From Oscillospiraceae bacterium (GTDB taxonomy: Bacteria > Bacillota > Clostridia > Oscillospirales > Ruminococcaceae): DNA of 25,120 nt. Each line of letters opens with the position of its first letter. Position 1 is the stretch's first letter. Both the position numbers and the translations under genes were made by a program. The stretch spans positions 1 to 25,120 of the forward strand of contig JAFLUJ010000010.1 of the NCBI GenBank assembly GCA_022511485.1, read 5' to 3'. Shown here one piece after another: positions 15,443 to 23,600 of this stretch. The notes beneath the pieces are model-generated. The model was given only the letters and a program-made list of their open reading frames with translations. It did no database searches and was not told the origin of the DNA.

Positions 15443-15456
15443 TTAGTATAAGCTAA
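15443..15456. promoter_or_regulatory. DtxR/MntR-like operator site 3 (feo leader)
   Basis: TTAGT ATAA GCTAA is embedded in a longer perfect inverted repeat, ACAAGTTAG-N6-CTAACTTGT (15439-15462). It lies in the 5' leader, about 37 bases after the predicted transcription start. In RNA the longer repeat could also fold as a hairpin. Confidence 0.7.
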
Positions 15457-15476
15457 CTTGTTTCTATATAAATAGA

Positions 15477-15490
15477 TTAGCCTCCGCTAA
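15477..15490. promoter_or_regulatory. DtxR/MntR-like operator site 4 (at the feo transcription start)
   Basis: TTAGC CTCC GCTAA has perfect five-base arms. It begins just downstream of the predicted feo transcription start (near plus 15493, read on the minus strand), the classical place for repression by a metal-loaded regulator. Confidence 0.75.
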
Positions 15491-15499
15491 CCAATTTAT

Positions 15500-15528
15500 A
15501 TAATACTCCTTCCGGAAAGAAAAGTCAA
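15500..15528 (-). promoter_or_regulatory. feo operon promoter
   Basis: On the minus strand, TTGACT (plus 15523-15528) and TATTAT (plus 15500-15505) are exactly 17 bases apart, immediately upstream of operator site 4. Confidence 0.78.
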
Positions 15529-15586
15529 TAGCTTTGGAGAAAAAATTTCCCCCGGCAATGATTTCTGTTAAATATGCGCATGGATG

Positions 15587-15608
15587 ATAGTTTGCGTAGG
15601 CTAACTAT
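15587..15608. promoter_or_regulatory. DtxR/MntR-like operator site 5 (upstream of the feo promoter)
   Basis: This 22-base near-palindrome starts ATAGTT, ends AACTAT and matches its reverse complement at 18 of 22 positions. It contains TTTGC GTAG GCTAA with the same spacing as the other four sites. It lies about 60 bases upstream of the feo -35 box. GCGCAT/ATGCGC repeats flank it. Confidence 0.55.
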
Positions 15609-15624
15609 GCGCGATATGCACAAA

Positions 15625-15659
15625 GGACTGTTTCGTCCGTGGAGATGGCGAAACAGTCC
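15625..15659 (-). terminator. Hairpin after the nuclease-like gene
   Basis: GGACTGTTTCG (15625-15635) and CGAAACAGTCC (15649-15659) form an 11-base perfect stem with a 13-base loop, 12 bases beyond the nuclease stop codon at 15672. Only a short T-run (TTTG) follows on the minus strand, so termination strength is uncertain. Confidence 0.65.
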
Positions 15660-15671
15660 ATTAAAGCACAT

Positions 15672-16274
15672 TCATTGCCACTCATCATTTGTCAAAATGA
15701 ACTCTGAATAGTCATCGTTATCAATTGTTTCTCTAACACACCAAAAATCTGAATATGTACCTTCTTCAGACTTTGTAAACACAGCTTTCAAATTCACATT
15801 ATGCCCTTCTTTAAGCAGATCGACCCATGACAATTCATAGCTGCGCCATGAACCCCATCGGTTCAGATACCGATGCTGTTCCATAGCAATGCTCGGATGC
15901 TGCCCTAATTGTACACCAAAATGTCCGGCATCCATATCATCATGTAAAGCATTTTTTCCTCCAACCGATTTATATTCAGGGTGCTTTTCCTTGATCTCTT
16001 TTGTGTTAGGTGTAAGAATCAATTCACAATCAATATATGCAATATTTCCATCTTCATCTGTCAAATAAAGGCTGTCATGATAAATATACGCACAATTTGC
16101 TTCTAACTTAGCGGGATTAACTTTGCTGTCCGGTGAAAGTACAATGTGTTTTTCTGCTTTCAAATAATCTGGATAGGCTTTTTTTGTTGTTTCCAATTCA
16201 ATTAGATCATCTGACAATTGTATTCCTTCGTCCATAACATCTTCAAATAATGTACAAAGTTCTTGATTTTCCAT
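15672..16274 (-). CDS. DNA/RNA non-specific endonuclease-like protein
   Basis: The 200-residue protein has no signal peptide. Residues about 62-165 follow the pattern of the Endonuclea_NS_2 type (His-Me finger nucleases, often toxin tips): a beta-rich lead-in (YIYHDSLYLTDEDGNIAY), DDMDAGHFG with the likely catalytic H118, and MEQHRYLNRWGSWRSYELSW with the candidate metal-binding N138 and the usual GxW..xE..W spacing. It then ends in LKEGHNVNLKAVF. The usual DRGH is DAGH, so the Arg is missing. The N-terminal 60 residues are not recognised. ATG 16274 has AGGAG, lying inside the end of the upstream membrane-protein gene six bases away, so translation is coupled. Activity is inferred from pattern only. 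Confidence 0.7.
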   Translation of the reverse strand: MENQELCTLFEDVMDEGIQLSDDLIELETTKKAYPDYLKAEKHIVLSPDSKVNPAKLEANCAYIYHDSLYLTDEDGNIAYIDCELILTPNTKEIKEKHPEYKSVGGKNALHDDMDAGHFGVQLGQHPSIAMEQHRYLNRWGSWRSYELSWVDLLKEGHNVNLKAVFTKSEEGTYSDFWCVRETIDNDDYSEFILTNDEWQ

Positions 16275-16280
16275 TTAACG

Positions 16281-17141
16281 TCAACTCCTGTTTAATAAAA
16301 TTGTAGGTAAATGGGTGGATATTAGTACCGAGCTTATAAAGTCGTCTACCAGCTTGCCGAGACATACTTTTTCTGCAAGGGCATTAATTATATTCAGCAG
16401 AAGTATGCATATAACAAAAAGCCAGAAAGGCGGTGAATCGAATTTATCAAGCTTTTGTATCCCTACATATAAAAGTACGGTAGCGGATATAAGTGCAGCA
16501 ACGGCGGCTATTATGCATAGAAAGATGTTAACAAAGCTCAGGAGTCCTGCTGCCGCCATAAGTATAGACGAGGGCAGAAATGCAGTAGCCGTCATGTTTG
16601 CAACGGTGGTAAAAACAACGTTTTTCCGGCATACGGTCATAAGTACTAAAATAAGGAGCATCGAAGCGATAAAGCTTATTACTGCACATATAAATTCCGC
16701 TCCGAAGATTTTTCCGGAAGACAAGCCAAGTTCTTTTAATTTGTCAGAATAGTCCTTGTATTCTACAACGATACCGGAAGAAGTTACTAAAGCATAGATC
16801 CCTTTACGGATAATATTTGTTATGCCAAAGGAGATCATGATACCTTCAAGCGCAGTGAGTATCATCCACAGAATATCTGTCCTGTAAGCGTTTTCCGAGA
16901 CCTGTTTTATCGGAGAAACTATTACTCCCTTTATTGTGTCGATCACCTCAGATACCATAGGGTTGTTCTTTATTGCAGCCGCAGCGTTTTTAGCACCTTC
17001 TACAAGAGCCTGACTTTCCGGAAGGGCAGATGATGCTTTTGTATCGGCAGCGTGTTCAGGGTGTGTTCCAACCGCGGAGGTATCCATACAGCTGCAAATT
17101 TCTCCGTCTCTCAGTTCTCTTCCGCATTTACCGCAAAACAT
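16281..17141 (-). CDS. Zinc-ribbon multi-pass membrane protein, unknown function
   Basis: The 286-residue protein begins with a small zinc ribbon (MFCGKCGRELRDGEICSC; C3, C6, C16, C18). An Ala-rich cytoplasmic linker follows. Then come about five membrane segments: 90-112, 147-170, 178-202, 204-228 and 238-258. Zinc-ribbon plus Yip1-like membrane proteins of this shape are common in Clostridia and have no assigned role. The start is ATG 17141 after AGAGGGGT. It has a very good promoter and is followed six bases later by the nuclease-like gene, with that gene's ribosome binding site inside its own 3' end. It could anchor, export or restrain the nuclease, but that is a guess from gene order. 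Confidence 0.85.
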   Translation of the reverse strand: MFCGKCGRELRDGEICSCMDTSAVGTHPEHAADTKASSALPESQALVEGAKNAAAAIKNNPMVSEVIDTIKGVIVSPIKQVSENAYRTDILWMILTALEGIMISFGITNIIRKGIYALVTSSGIVVEYKDYSDKLKELGLSSGKIFGAEFICAVISFIASMLLILVLMTVCRKNVVFTTVANMTATAFLPSSILMAAAGLLSFVNIFLCIIAAVAALISATVLLYVGIQKLDKFDSPPFWLFVICILLLNIINALAEKVCLGKLVDDFISSVLISTHLPTILLNRS

Positions 17142-17190
17142 TATAATACCCCTCTTTTCCCCTGTATTAAAATTTATATCAATATAGAAA

Positions 17191-17219
17191 ATTATACACT
17201 ATTGGATATAGATTGTCAA
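17191..17219 (-). promoter_or_regulatory. Promoter of the zinc-ribbon protein/nuclease unit
   Basis: On the minus strand, TTGACA (plus 17214-17219) and TATAAT (plus 17191-17196) are 17 bases apart, a consensus vegetative promoter. The leader is about 45 bases. No inverted repeat overlaps it, so expression looks constitutive. Confidence 0.88.
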
Positions 17220-17313
17220 CGTTTTTATTGCCTCATATGGAAAAATGAATTATCATTTTGTGCAATATTGCCTATAAAGTTATTGTGCAATACATACAAT
17301 TCTCCAAAAACAC

Positions 17314-17342
17314 TTGAATATTGTTCATTAATATGTTATCAT
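17314..17342 (+). promoter_or_regulatory. Possible promoter of the CNNM/CorC gene
   Basis: TTGAAT (17314-17319) and TATCAT (17337-17342) are 17 bases apart, 31 bases before the GTG start. Confidence 0.55.
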
Positions 17343-17373
17343 ATACTTTATGGTATTTCAGAAGAATTAAATC

Positions 17374-18654
17374 GTGAAAGGTAAGGTCATATTTGTGGGC
17401 TACATAGCAATCGTAATCCTGATAGCAATGTCTGCGCTGTTTTCATCTATGGAGACTGCGTTTTCGTCGGTAAATAAAATACGTCTTAAACATAACGCTG
17501 CGGAGGGAAATAAAAGAGCTGCCAAGGCTCTTGAAATATCTGAAAATTTTGACAAGGCGCTTACTACGATCCTTGTGGGAAATAATATAGTCAATATACT
17601 GTCCTCATCCCTGGGAACGTTTATTTTCACCGATCTCCTCGGTCCTGCCGGCGTTGCGGTCTCAACGGCGGTAATGACTGTGCTGGTTCTTATCTTCGGG
17701 GAAATAATACCAAAATCCTTTGCCAAGCAGAACGCTGAAAAATGCGCTCTCGGATTTGCCGGACTGCTTAATATACTGATGCTCCTGCTTACTCCAATAT
17801 CGGCGCTGTTTGCTGTTATACAAAGAGGTATCTCTAAAATTTCCAGGTCAGAGGATTCTCCCAACTTTACCGAGGACGAACTGAAATACATCATTGAGGA
17901 GATCGAAGATCAGGGAGTACTTGAAGAACAGGAAAGCGATCTGGTGCGTTCCGCTCTTGAATTTGATGAAATAACCATCGAGCAGATACTTGTCCCCAGA
18001 GTAAAAGTGGTTGCCATTGAACGGAATGAGGAGATCCAGAACATTCTGGAAATTTTCAAGCGGGACAGATACACAAGACTTCCGGTATATGAGGACTCCA
18101 TAGACAATATTATCGGTCTTATAAACGAAAAGGACTTTTTCGCCCTTTATCTGGAATCGGAGGGAAAGCCTTCCGACATTGGATCAATTATCCAGAAGGC
18201 TCTTTATATTTCCGAAATGAAGCTTATTTCCGAAGTCCTGCGTGAAATGCAGCGGACAAAGATACACATGGCGATAGTCAAGGATCAGTACGGCGGCACA
18301 AGCGGTATCGTCACTATGGAGGACATCATCGAAGAGCTCGTAGGCGAGATCTACGACGAAAATGACGAGGTCATCCATAATATCGTAGAGGTAGCAGAGC
18401 ATATTTACGACGTGCAGGCTGACATAAGCATAAACGATATGCTGGAAAAGCTGGAGCTTCCCGACGACCTTATCGAAACCGACAGCAACACGGTGGGCGG
18501 TTGGGTCATGGAGCTTTTTGGCAGGATCCCCGAAAAAGACGACACCATAACCGAGGGAATATTTACCATAACCGTTCTGGAAGCGGACGAGCAGTCCGTA
18601 TCAAAGGTGGGAATACGGCTTGATACGGAAAAAAGTGAGGACGACACAGAGTAA
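17374..18654 (+). CDS. CNNM/HlyC-CorC family transporter with CBS domains
   Basis: This 426-residue integral membrane protein belongs to the CNNM/CorC family, linked to magnesium (or other divalent cation) efflux or homeostasis. The N-terminal DUF21/CNNM membrane domain (about 1-150) contains SSMETAFSSVNKIRLKH and the conserved GEIIPKS (109-115). A linker helix FTEDELKYIIEEIEDQGVLEE leads to a CBS pair, about 204-260 and 268-325 (DRYTRLPVYED, GIVTMEDIIEELVGEI). The C-terminal CorC_HlyC domain (about 340-420) includes TVGGWVMELFGRIP. The GTG at 17374 has only a weak AGAAGAA; GTG 17395, after AAGGTAAGGT, is an alternative start that drops seven residues. The family name haemolysin is historical and implies no toxin activity. 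Confidence 0.92.
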   Translation: MKGKVIFVGYIAIVILIAMSALFSSMETAFSSVNKIRLKHNAAEGNKRAAKALEISENFDKALTTILVGNNIVNILSSSLGTFIFTDLLGPAGVAVSTAVMTVLVLIFGEIIPKSFAKQNAEKCALGFAGLLNILMLLLTPISALFAVIQRGISKISRSEDSPNFTEDELKYIIEEIEDQGVLEEQESDLVRSALEFDEITIEQILVPRVKVVAIERNEEIQNILEIFKRDRYTRLPVYEDSIDNIIGLINEKDFFALYLESEGKPSDIGSIIQKALYISEMKLISEVLREMQRTKIHMAIVKDQYGGTSGIVTMEDIIEELVGEIYDENDEVIHNIVEVAEHIYDVQADISINDMLEKLELPDDLIETDSNTVGGWVMELFGRIPEKDDTITEGIFTITVLEADEQSVSKVGIRLDTEKSEDDTE

Positions 18655-18865
18655 AAACAGTTTTAAAAATGAAATGTATAATCCAAAATCTTCGTGAAAA
18701 ACTATAAATACTGATACCGGATATTAAAATAGACAAAAGCAAGCTGCAAAAAGCTTGAATATATGGATTTTGTGGCTTGATTTTGTCATATTTTAAATTA
18801 GGGATCAGTATATGGGCATCGCAAATTGCTAATAAAAGTATAATACGAAAACGGAGGATTATAAA

Positions 18866-19408
18866 ATGAAAGCAACGGGTATTGTCAGAAGGATTGACGA
18901 CCTCGGACGTGTGGTTATCCCCAAGGAAATAAGGAGAACCATGCGCATAAGAGAAGGCGATCCTCTTGAAATTTACACCAGCAATGACGGAGAGGTTATT
19001 TTCAGAAAATACAGTGCGATAAACGAAATGTCGGAATCCGCCGCACAGGTAGCGGAGGTAATGACAAAACTTGCTAACTGTCCCACAGTAGTTTTTGACA
19101 GAGATCATGTTGTAGCAGTGGCAGGCGTACAGAAAAAGGAATTCAGTGAACGCCGCGTTTCACAGGCTCTTGAAGAGTATCTGGAAAACAGGAAGAATTA
19201 TCTTTACACATCGCATAACGACGCAAAGGTCTTTCCCGTGGAGGGCATTGACCGTCCCGCTATCGCCTGCTCGCCTATCATGGCTTCCGGCGACGTAACG
19301 GGTGCTGTAGCTTTCCTTGCGCCAAACAATGACGCTGTAGCAAATGAGGTTCAGCAGAATCTCATTCAGGCGGCAGCTCAGTTTCTTGGAAAGCAGATCG
19401 AAGAATGA
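18866..19408 (+). CDS. spoVT: Stage V sporulation protein T (AbrB-type regulator)
   Basis: This 180-residue transcription factor has an N-terminal swapped-hairpin AbrB DNA-binding domain (1-50: MKATGIVRRIDDLGRVVIPK, IRRTMRIREGDPLEIY). A C-terminal GAF-like domain (about 55-178) matches SpoVT in order and length. In Bacillus it tunes forespore genes; homologues also occur in Clostridia not known to form spores, where the role may be broader. The start is ATG 18866 with CGGAGG. A TATAAT at 18837-18842 precedes it without a clear -35. The 211-base gap before the gene is AT-rich and holds only a weak CAAGCT/AGCTTG stem otherwise. No other sporulation gene is in the window. Confidence 0.95.
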   Translation: MKATGIVRRIDDLGRVVIPKEIRRTMRIREGDPLEIYTSNDGEVIFRKYSAINEMSESAAQVAEVMTKLANCPTVVFDRDHVVAVAGVQKKEFSERRVSQALEEYLENRKNYLYTSHNDAKVFPVEGIDRPAIACSPIMASGDVTGAVAFLAPNNDAVANEVQQNLIQAAAQFLGKQIEE

Positions 19409-19409
19409 C

Positions 19410-19449
19410 AAATATCCCGGCTATCTTGTTAAAGACAGTCGGGATATTT
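19410..19449. terminator. Bidirectional terminator between spoVT and the GH5 gene
   Basis: AAATATCCCGGCT (19410-19422) pairs with AGTCGGGATATTT (19437-19449) with one G-U pair. It fills the space between the converging stop codons. T-rich sequence follows on the plus strand, with fewer T on the minus strand. Confidence 0.8.
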
Positions 19450-20619
19450 CTATTTGTTGTTTTTCAGCTTGTCGGATATTCTTTTTATCATCTCACGGTC
19501 AGAGTCGGACTTTATCCTGTATTCCGTACGGGAATAAAAATTGTCATTTACGTCCCATATGACCGGAACAAATCCGTTATCTATAAGCTTGTTCAGAATT
19601 ATCTCCACACACTCTGTTGAATCCGTATGAACAGCAGCTTTGTCAAAATTTGATTGTGGATACCCCGCAGATGTCTCCCCCATGAAAACGGGGATATTTT
19701 TCTCTGTAAATGCTTTGTTAAGCAAGTCTATCTGTGAATCTGTATAGTTTATCCATTCATCTCCGCCGATCCTGTTCATCCAGTACATGGCGTTATCAAC
19801 ATAGTGTACCGAGACCATGAGCCTGTGCGGCACAGTATCTGTCGGCATGATAAATTCAGGAGATGTTGTATTGTCAATATTCGTCCAGTATCCGGAAACA
19901 ATAAGCACACGCTCCTCATTTTTTCCGCCTGTAGCTCTTACCGCGTCAACAAAAGCCTGGTTGAGAGTGTTAGTCATTTCGTAAGCGTCTTTTTTGGAAA
20001 GCTCTGCAAGGTTTCCATTTTCGTCAAACTGATTTCCCCCAAGATATTCGTTATATCCTTCAAAGACTACAGTGTAAGGATAGTCCTTAAAATATTCGGC
20101 TATCTGAGTCCACAGGTTAGTAAATATTTTCTTGCATTCCTCTGTGGAATTTCTGCGTATGATAAATTCGTCAAAATGGTGAATGTTTATCACCGTATAC
20201 AAATCAGCATTCCGGCAGTAATCCACTATCTCACGAACTCTCGCAATATAGTCGGGATTTATGGTATAAGTGCCGTCGTTCGCCATCATGTTTCCCCAGA
20301 AAACCGGTATGCGCACGGTGTTAAATCCCTCAGCTTTTATTCCGTCAATTGCTTCCTGAGTGGTTTCCACTGCTCCCCAGCGGGTCTCATAGTCCAAAGG
20401 AGTATTGTTTCCCACAACCGGTATCCATTCATAGGTGATCTTTTCACAATTAGTGGCATCATACGCCTCCATTGTATTACCCAGATTAAGACCTATACCC
20501 ATATTTTTTGCCACATCCTGTGCCATGGGGATGGCCTCCTCTGCTTTTAAATTTGTACACGCTGCCGATGTCAGAGACATAGCAGCCGCCATTATAAAGG
20601 ATAAGATTTTCTTGTTCAT
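19450..20619 (-). CDS. Exported GH5-family endo-beta-glycanase
   Basis: The 389-residue protein has an N-terminal signal (KK, hydrophobic core, then TSAAC), probably a lipoprotein with C21, although the lipobox lacks the usual Leu at -3. The mature part is one GH5 TIM barrel: GIGLNLGNT, GFNTVRIPVFW (99-109), INIHHFD with H147/H148, the acid/base E191 in EGYNEYLGG, H272-Y273, the nucleophile E315 in VFMGETSAG, and W355. The usual NEP around the acid/base reads NEY. There is no dockerin or carbohydrate-binding module. It is the last gene of the operon; its ATG follows the beta-galactosidase stop directly (TAAATG), with GGAGGGGC inside that gene. An endo-glucanase or xyloglucanase is likely; subfamily and substrate are not certain. 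Confidence 0.92.
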   Translation of the reverse strand: MNKKILSFIMAAAMSLTSAACTNLKAEEAIPMAQDVAKNMGIGLNLGNTMEAYDATNCEKITYEWIPVVGNNTPLDYETRWGAVETTQEAIDGIKAEGFNTVRIPVFWGNMMANDGTYTINPDYIARVREIVDYCRNADLYTVINIHHFDEFIIRRNSTEECKKIFTNLWTQIAEYFKDYPYTVVFEGYNEYLGGNQFDENGNLAELSKKDAYEMTNTLNQAFVDAVRATGGKNEERVLIVSGYWTNIDNTTSPEFIMPTDTVPHRLMVSVHYVDNAMYWMNRIGGDEWINYTDSQIDLLNKAFTEKNIPVFMGETSAGYPQSNFDKAAVHTDSTECVEIILNKLIDNGFVPVIWDVNDNFYSRTEYRIKSDSDREMIKRISDKLKNNK

Positions 20620-23600
20620 TTATTGCCCCTCCTGTTTATCTGAAATTTCTATATTGATATGTGCTGAGACCCTGGGCAGCGGCAGACGGTATTTTTCCGC
20701 AAGAGCAGGACCGCAGGCGTTAGAGCCAACTCCCGCCATTTTGCCGTCCACGCAGATGACACTGCATCCACACTTTTCAAGCTCGAAGTTATGACGTTTT
20801 TCCGAAAGCTCCTCCTGCGTGTATTCGGAAGTACTGAAAGAAAAGTCCTCGCTTGCCGTAAATCTGACGTTTGTCCTGCCGTCCGTAACGGTCATATGCT
20901 TACAGCCGAAGTGAGAGCCGTTTTCCTGGGGACGGATATAGTCCTCATGCATATCCCTTATGTTTGCAGAGAAATTTCCAATATAGCTTGCCTGATGCTT
21001 GTCGATGTAGCTTTCATACGGACCGTATCCGAAATAGTTCACCTTATCAAAGGACTTGGGCATAAACAGTCTTATTCCGAATCTGGGCAGGAAAGTAACC
21101 TTGTTTGAAAATTCCCCGTCAAATTTTATGTCAAGAGAACCGTCGGCTGCGATCATATACTTTACATCCATATAGGCGATAGGCTGATGGATACTCCATC
21201 CGAATGACTGTCTCAGGGAAATTTCCACGCCATCCTGAATTTTCTCCGCAGTGACCCCGTAATTTTTAACTGTATGGTCATTTAAGTGTGCCCTGAACCA
21301 GTCCCACTTCATGACGTCGTTGTCAACAGGAGCGCGGAAGAAATTAAATTCAAGAGGTCTGTCAAGAATTTCCCTGCCATTGACTTTTATCGAATCGAAT
21401 TTGGACAGTCTCTTATTGAAGCGATAGGAAACCTCTCCCACGGTCACTGACACAAGCATAGGAGAATCGTCAAGAGTTATTCCGGAGGCTTTTTTCTCTG
21501 CAGGCTTTTGTGCAGGAGCGTCGCAAATTTTTATCTGATCGAAGCATACCTCGTAACCCTTTTCACAGAAAAGGGTATCTTTTTTTGCAGTGAAGATAAA
21601 GCGGATATAGGTCTCATGGTCAAAAGTCTTTGCTGCATCGGGGATATTGACTGCCGCGCTTCCCATAGGCGGAACTGAAAAATTAACAGTACCCTCTGCT
21701 GCCTTTCCGCCGTCATAGGTTATCTCGTATCGGCAGTCGAGAAAGTCTCCTGCGTTTTCAAATTCCAGAGTGCTGCTTATAATAAAGCTGTCTCCGTCAC
21801 CTTTTTGAACGCGTACGGGACGGTAGACCTGTTTTGCTTCCAGAAGTCCGGTGTGGGGAGTTCTGTCCGGATATGTGAGAGCGTCCATGCAGAAATTGCC
21901 GTCGTTATGCTTCTCTCTGAAGTCTCCGCCGTAGCCGTATTTTATCCTGCCGTCGTCGGTCTTTCCCATAATGCAGCCGTGGTCGCTCCATTCCCAGATG
22001 AATCCTCCGCAGAAGCGTTCGTTGGAATAGAAAATATTGTGGTAATCCTCTAAGTCTCCCGGGCCGTTTCCCATAGCGTGACAATACTCACAGAGCATAA
22101 ACGGACGGGTCTCCTTTTCGTTTTCAAGGAACTTCATCATGTCCTCATTGGAGGTGTACATCTCCGAAACAACGTCAAGAATGCTGTCGGAGGTATCGTC
22201 CAGCTTGTGGGTGCTTTCATAGTGGAGCAGTCTTGTATCATCAAGAGATTTTACAAGCTCTCCTGCTGCAAGCATATTTGTGCCGTATCCGCTTTCGTTG
22301 CCGAGAGACCAGAAAACAACACAGGGGCGGTTTATATCCCGCTTTACAAGAGCCTCCGCACGGTCGGTTATCGCTATTCTGAACCGTTCATCGGAAGCAA
22401 GCAGAGCAATACCATTATATCCGTTTTCCCAGCTCCATTTGAAATCGTTGTAGACCTCTACACAGCCGTGGGACTCCATGTCTGCCTCGTCGATGACGTA
22501 CAGTCCGTACCGGTCACAAAGCTGATAAAACAGGGGAGAGTTGGGATAATGGGAAGTCCTGACGCCGTTTACATTATGCTTTTTCATCAGCTCGATGTCC
22601 TTTTTCATCTGTTCGACGGAGGCGTAGTATCCGGTGTCCGGATAGCTGTCGTGACGGTTTACTCCCTTGAATTTTACCGCTCTGCCGTTGATCTTTACAA
22701 CACCATTTTCCACGCAGATATTGCGGAAGCCGACCCTCTCGCCGATAATTTCCTCTCCTGTACAGATAGTCAGGTCGTAAAGATATGGGTTTTCCGCAGA
22801 CCACAAAACCGGAGCGTCAATAGGTACGGCAGCAATGGTATCACGTTCAGCGGAAAACTCCGCCACGGTGTTTCCGGACGCATCCGAAAGCTTTGCAGTC
22901 ACATCACAGCCGTATGCGGTGAAGATAAGCACAGCGGAAGAAAAGTCCGGGGACAGCTTTGTCTGTATGGTATAATTTTTCAGGCAGCTGTCCGGACGGG
23001 ACAAAACATAAACGTCACGGAAAATTCCCGACAGTCTGAACTTGTCCTGATCCTCCAGATAAGTACCGTCACACCATTTCAGGACGGCTGCGGTGATGGT
23101 GTTTTCCCCCTCTTTAAGCAGGGGAGTAATATCAAATTCGGAGGTGCAGTGTGAGACCTGAGAGTATCCTGCAAACTCCCCGTTAATGTAGAGGTAAATG
23201 CAGCTATCCACGCCCTCAAAAACGAGTGTCCTGTTCAGTCCGTCGGGAGTGTGTTTGTAACTGCGGCTGTAAACTCCCACGGGAATGTCGTCCGGTACAT
23301 ATGGAGGGTCGTATGGTATGGGATAACACACGTTGGTATATTGAGGCTTGTCATATCCGTGAAGCTGCCAGTTTGAGGGGACGGGTATCGTTTTTTCATA
23401 AGGGAGGGATATAAAATCATCCTCCATATCAATGATACTGTCATAGTATCTGAAATCCCACTCCCCGTTAAGAAGCTCGAACCGGTCGGATTTTTCCCTG
23501 TCCTCAAATGGGTTCTGCTCCTTTCCGAAGGGGATAAAATAGCAGTGCTTTTCGAGGGTATTTACGTGAAGCTCCTGCGGGTCTTCATGATAGATCATTT

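Noticed and set aside
14903..15608. Fur boxes at the feo operon
   Set aside because: No GATAAT-type 19-base palindrome is present. The repeats are TTAG/CTAA based, closer to the DtxR/MntR style.
17374..18654. Calling the CBS-domain protein a haemolysin
   Set aside because: The HlyC/CorC label is historical. The CNNM, CBS and CorC domains point to divalent cation transport.
18800..18845. A sigma-G type promoter before spoVT
   Set aside because: GCATC and GTATAATAC are loosely compatible, but the match to sigma-G consensus is poor and equally fits a weak vegetative -10.
19450..20619. A dockerin or cellulosome link for the GH5 enzyme
   Set aside because: The protein ends shortly after the catalytic barrel, with no duplicated calcium-binding dockerin segment and no binding module.
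22078..23154. A 358-codon open frame on the plus strand opposite the beta-galactosidase gene
   Set aside because: It has no ribosome binding site or recognisable domain, and the opposite strand encodes a full-length, well-conserved GH2 enzyme. It is an antisense shadow.
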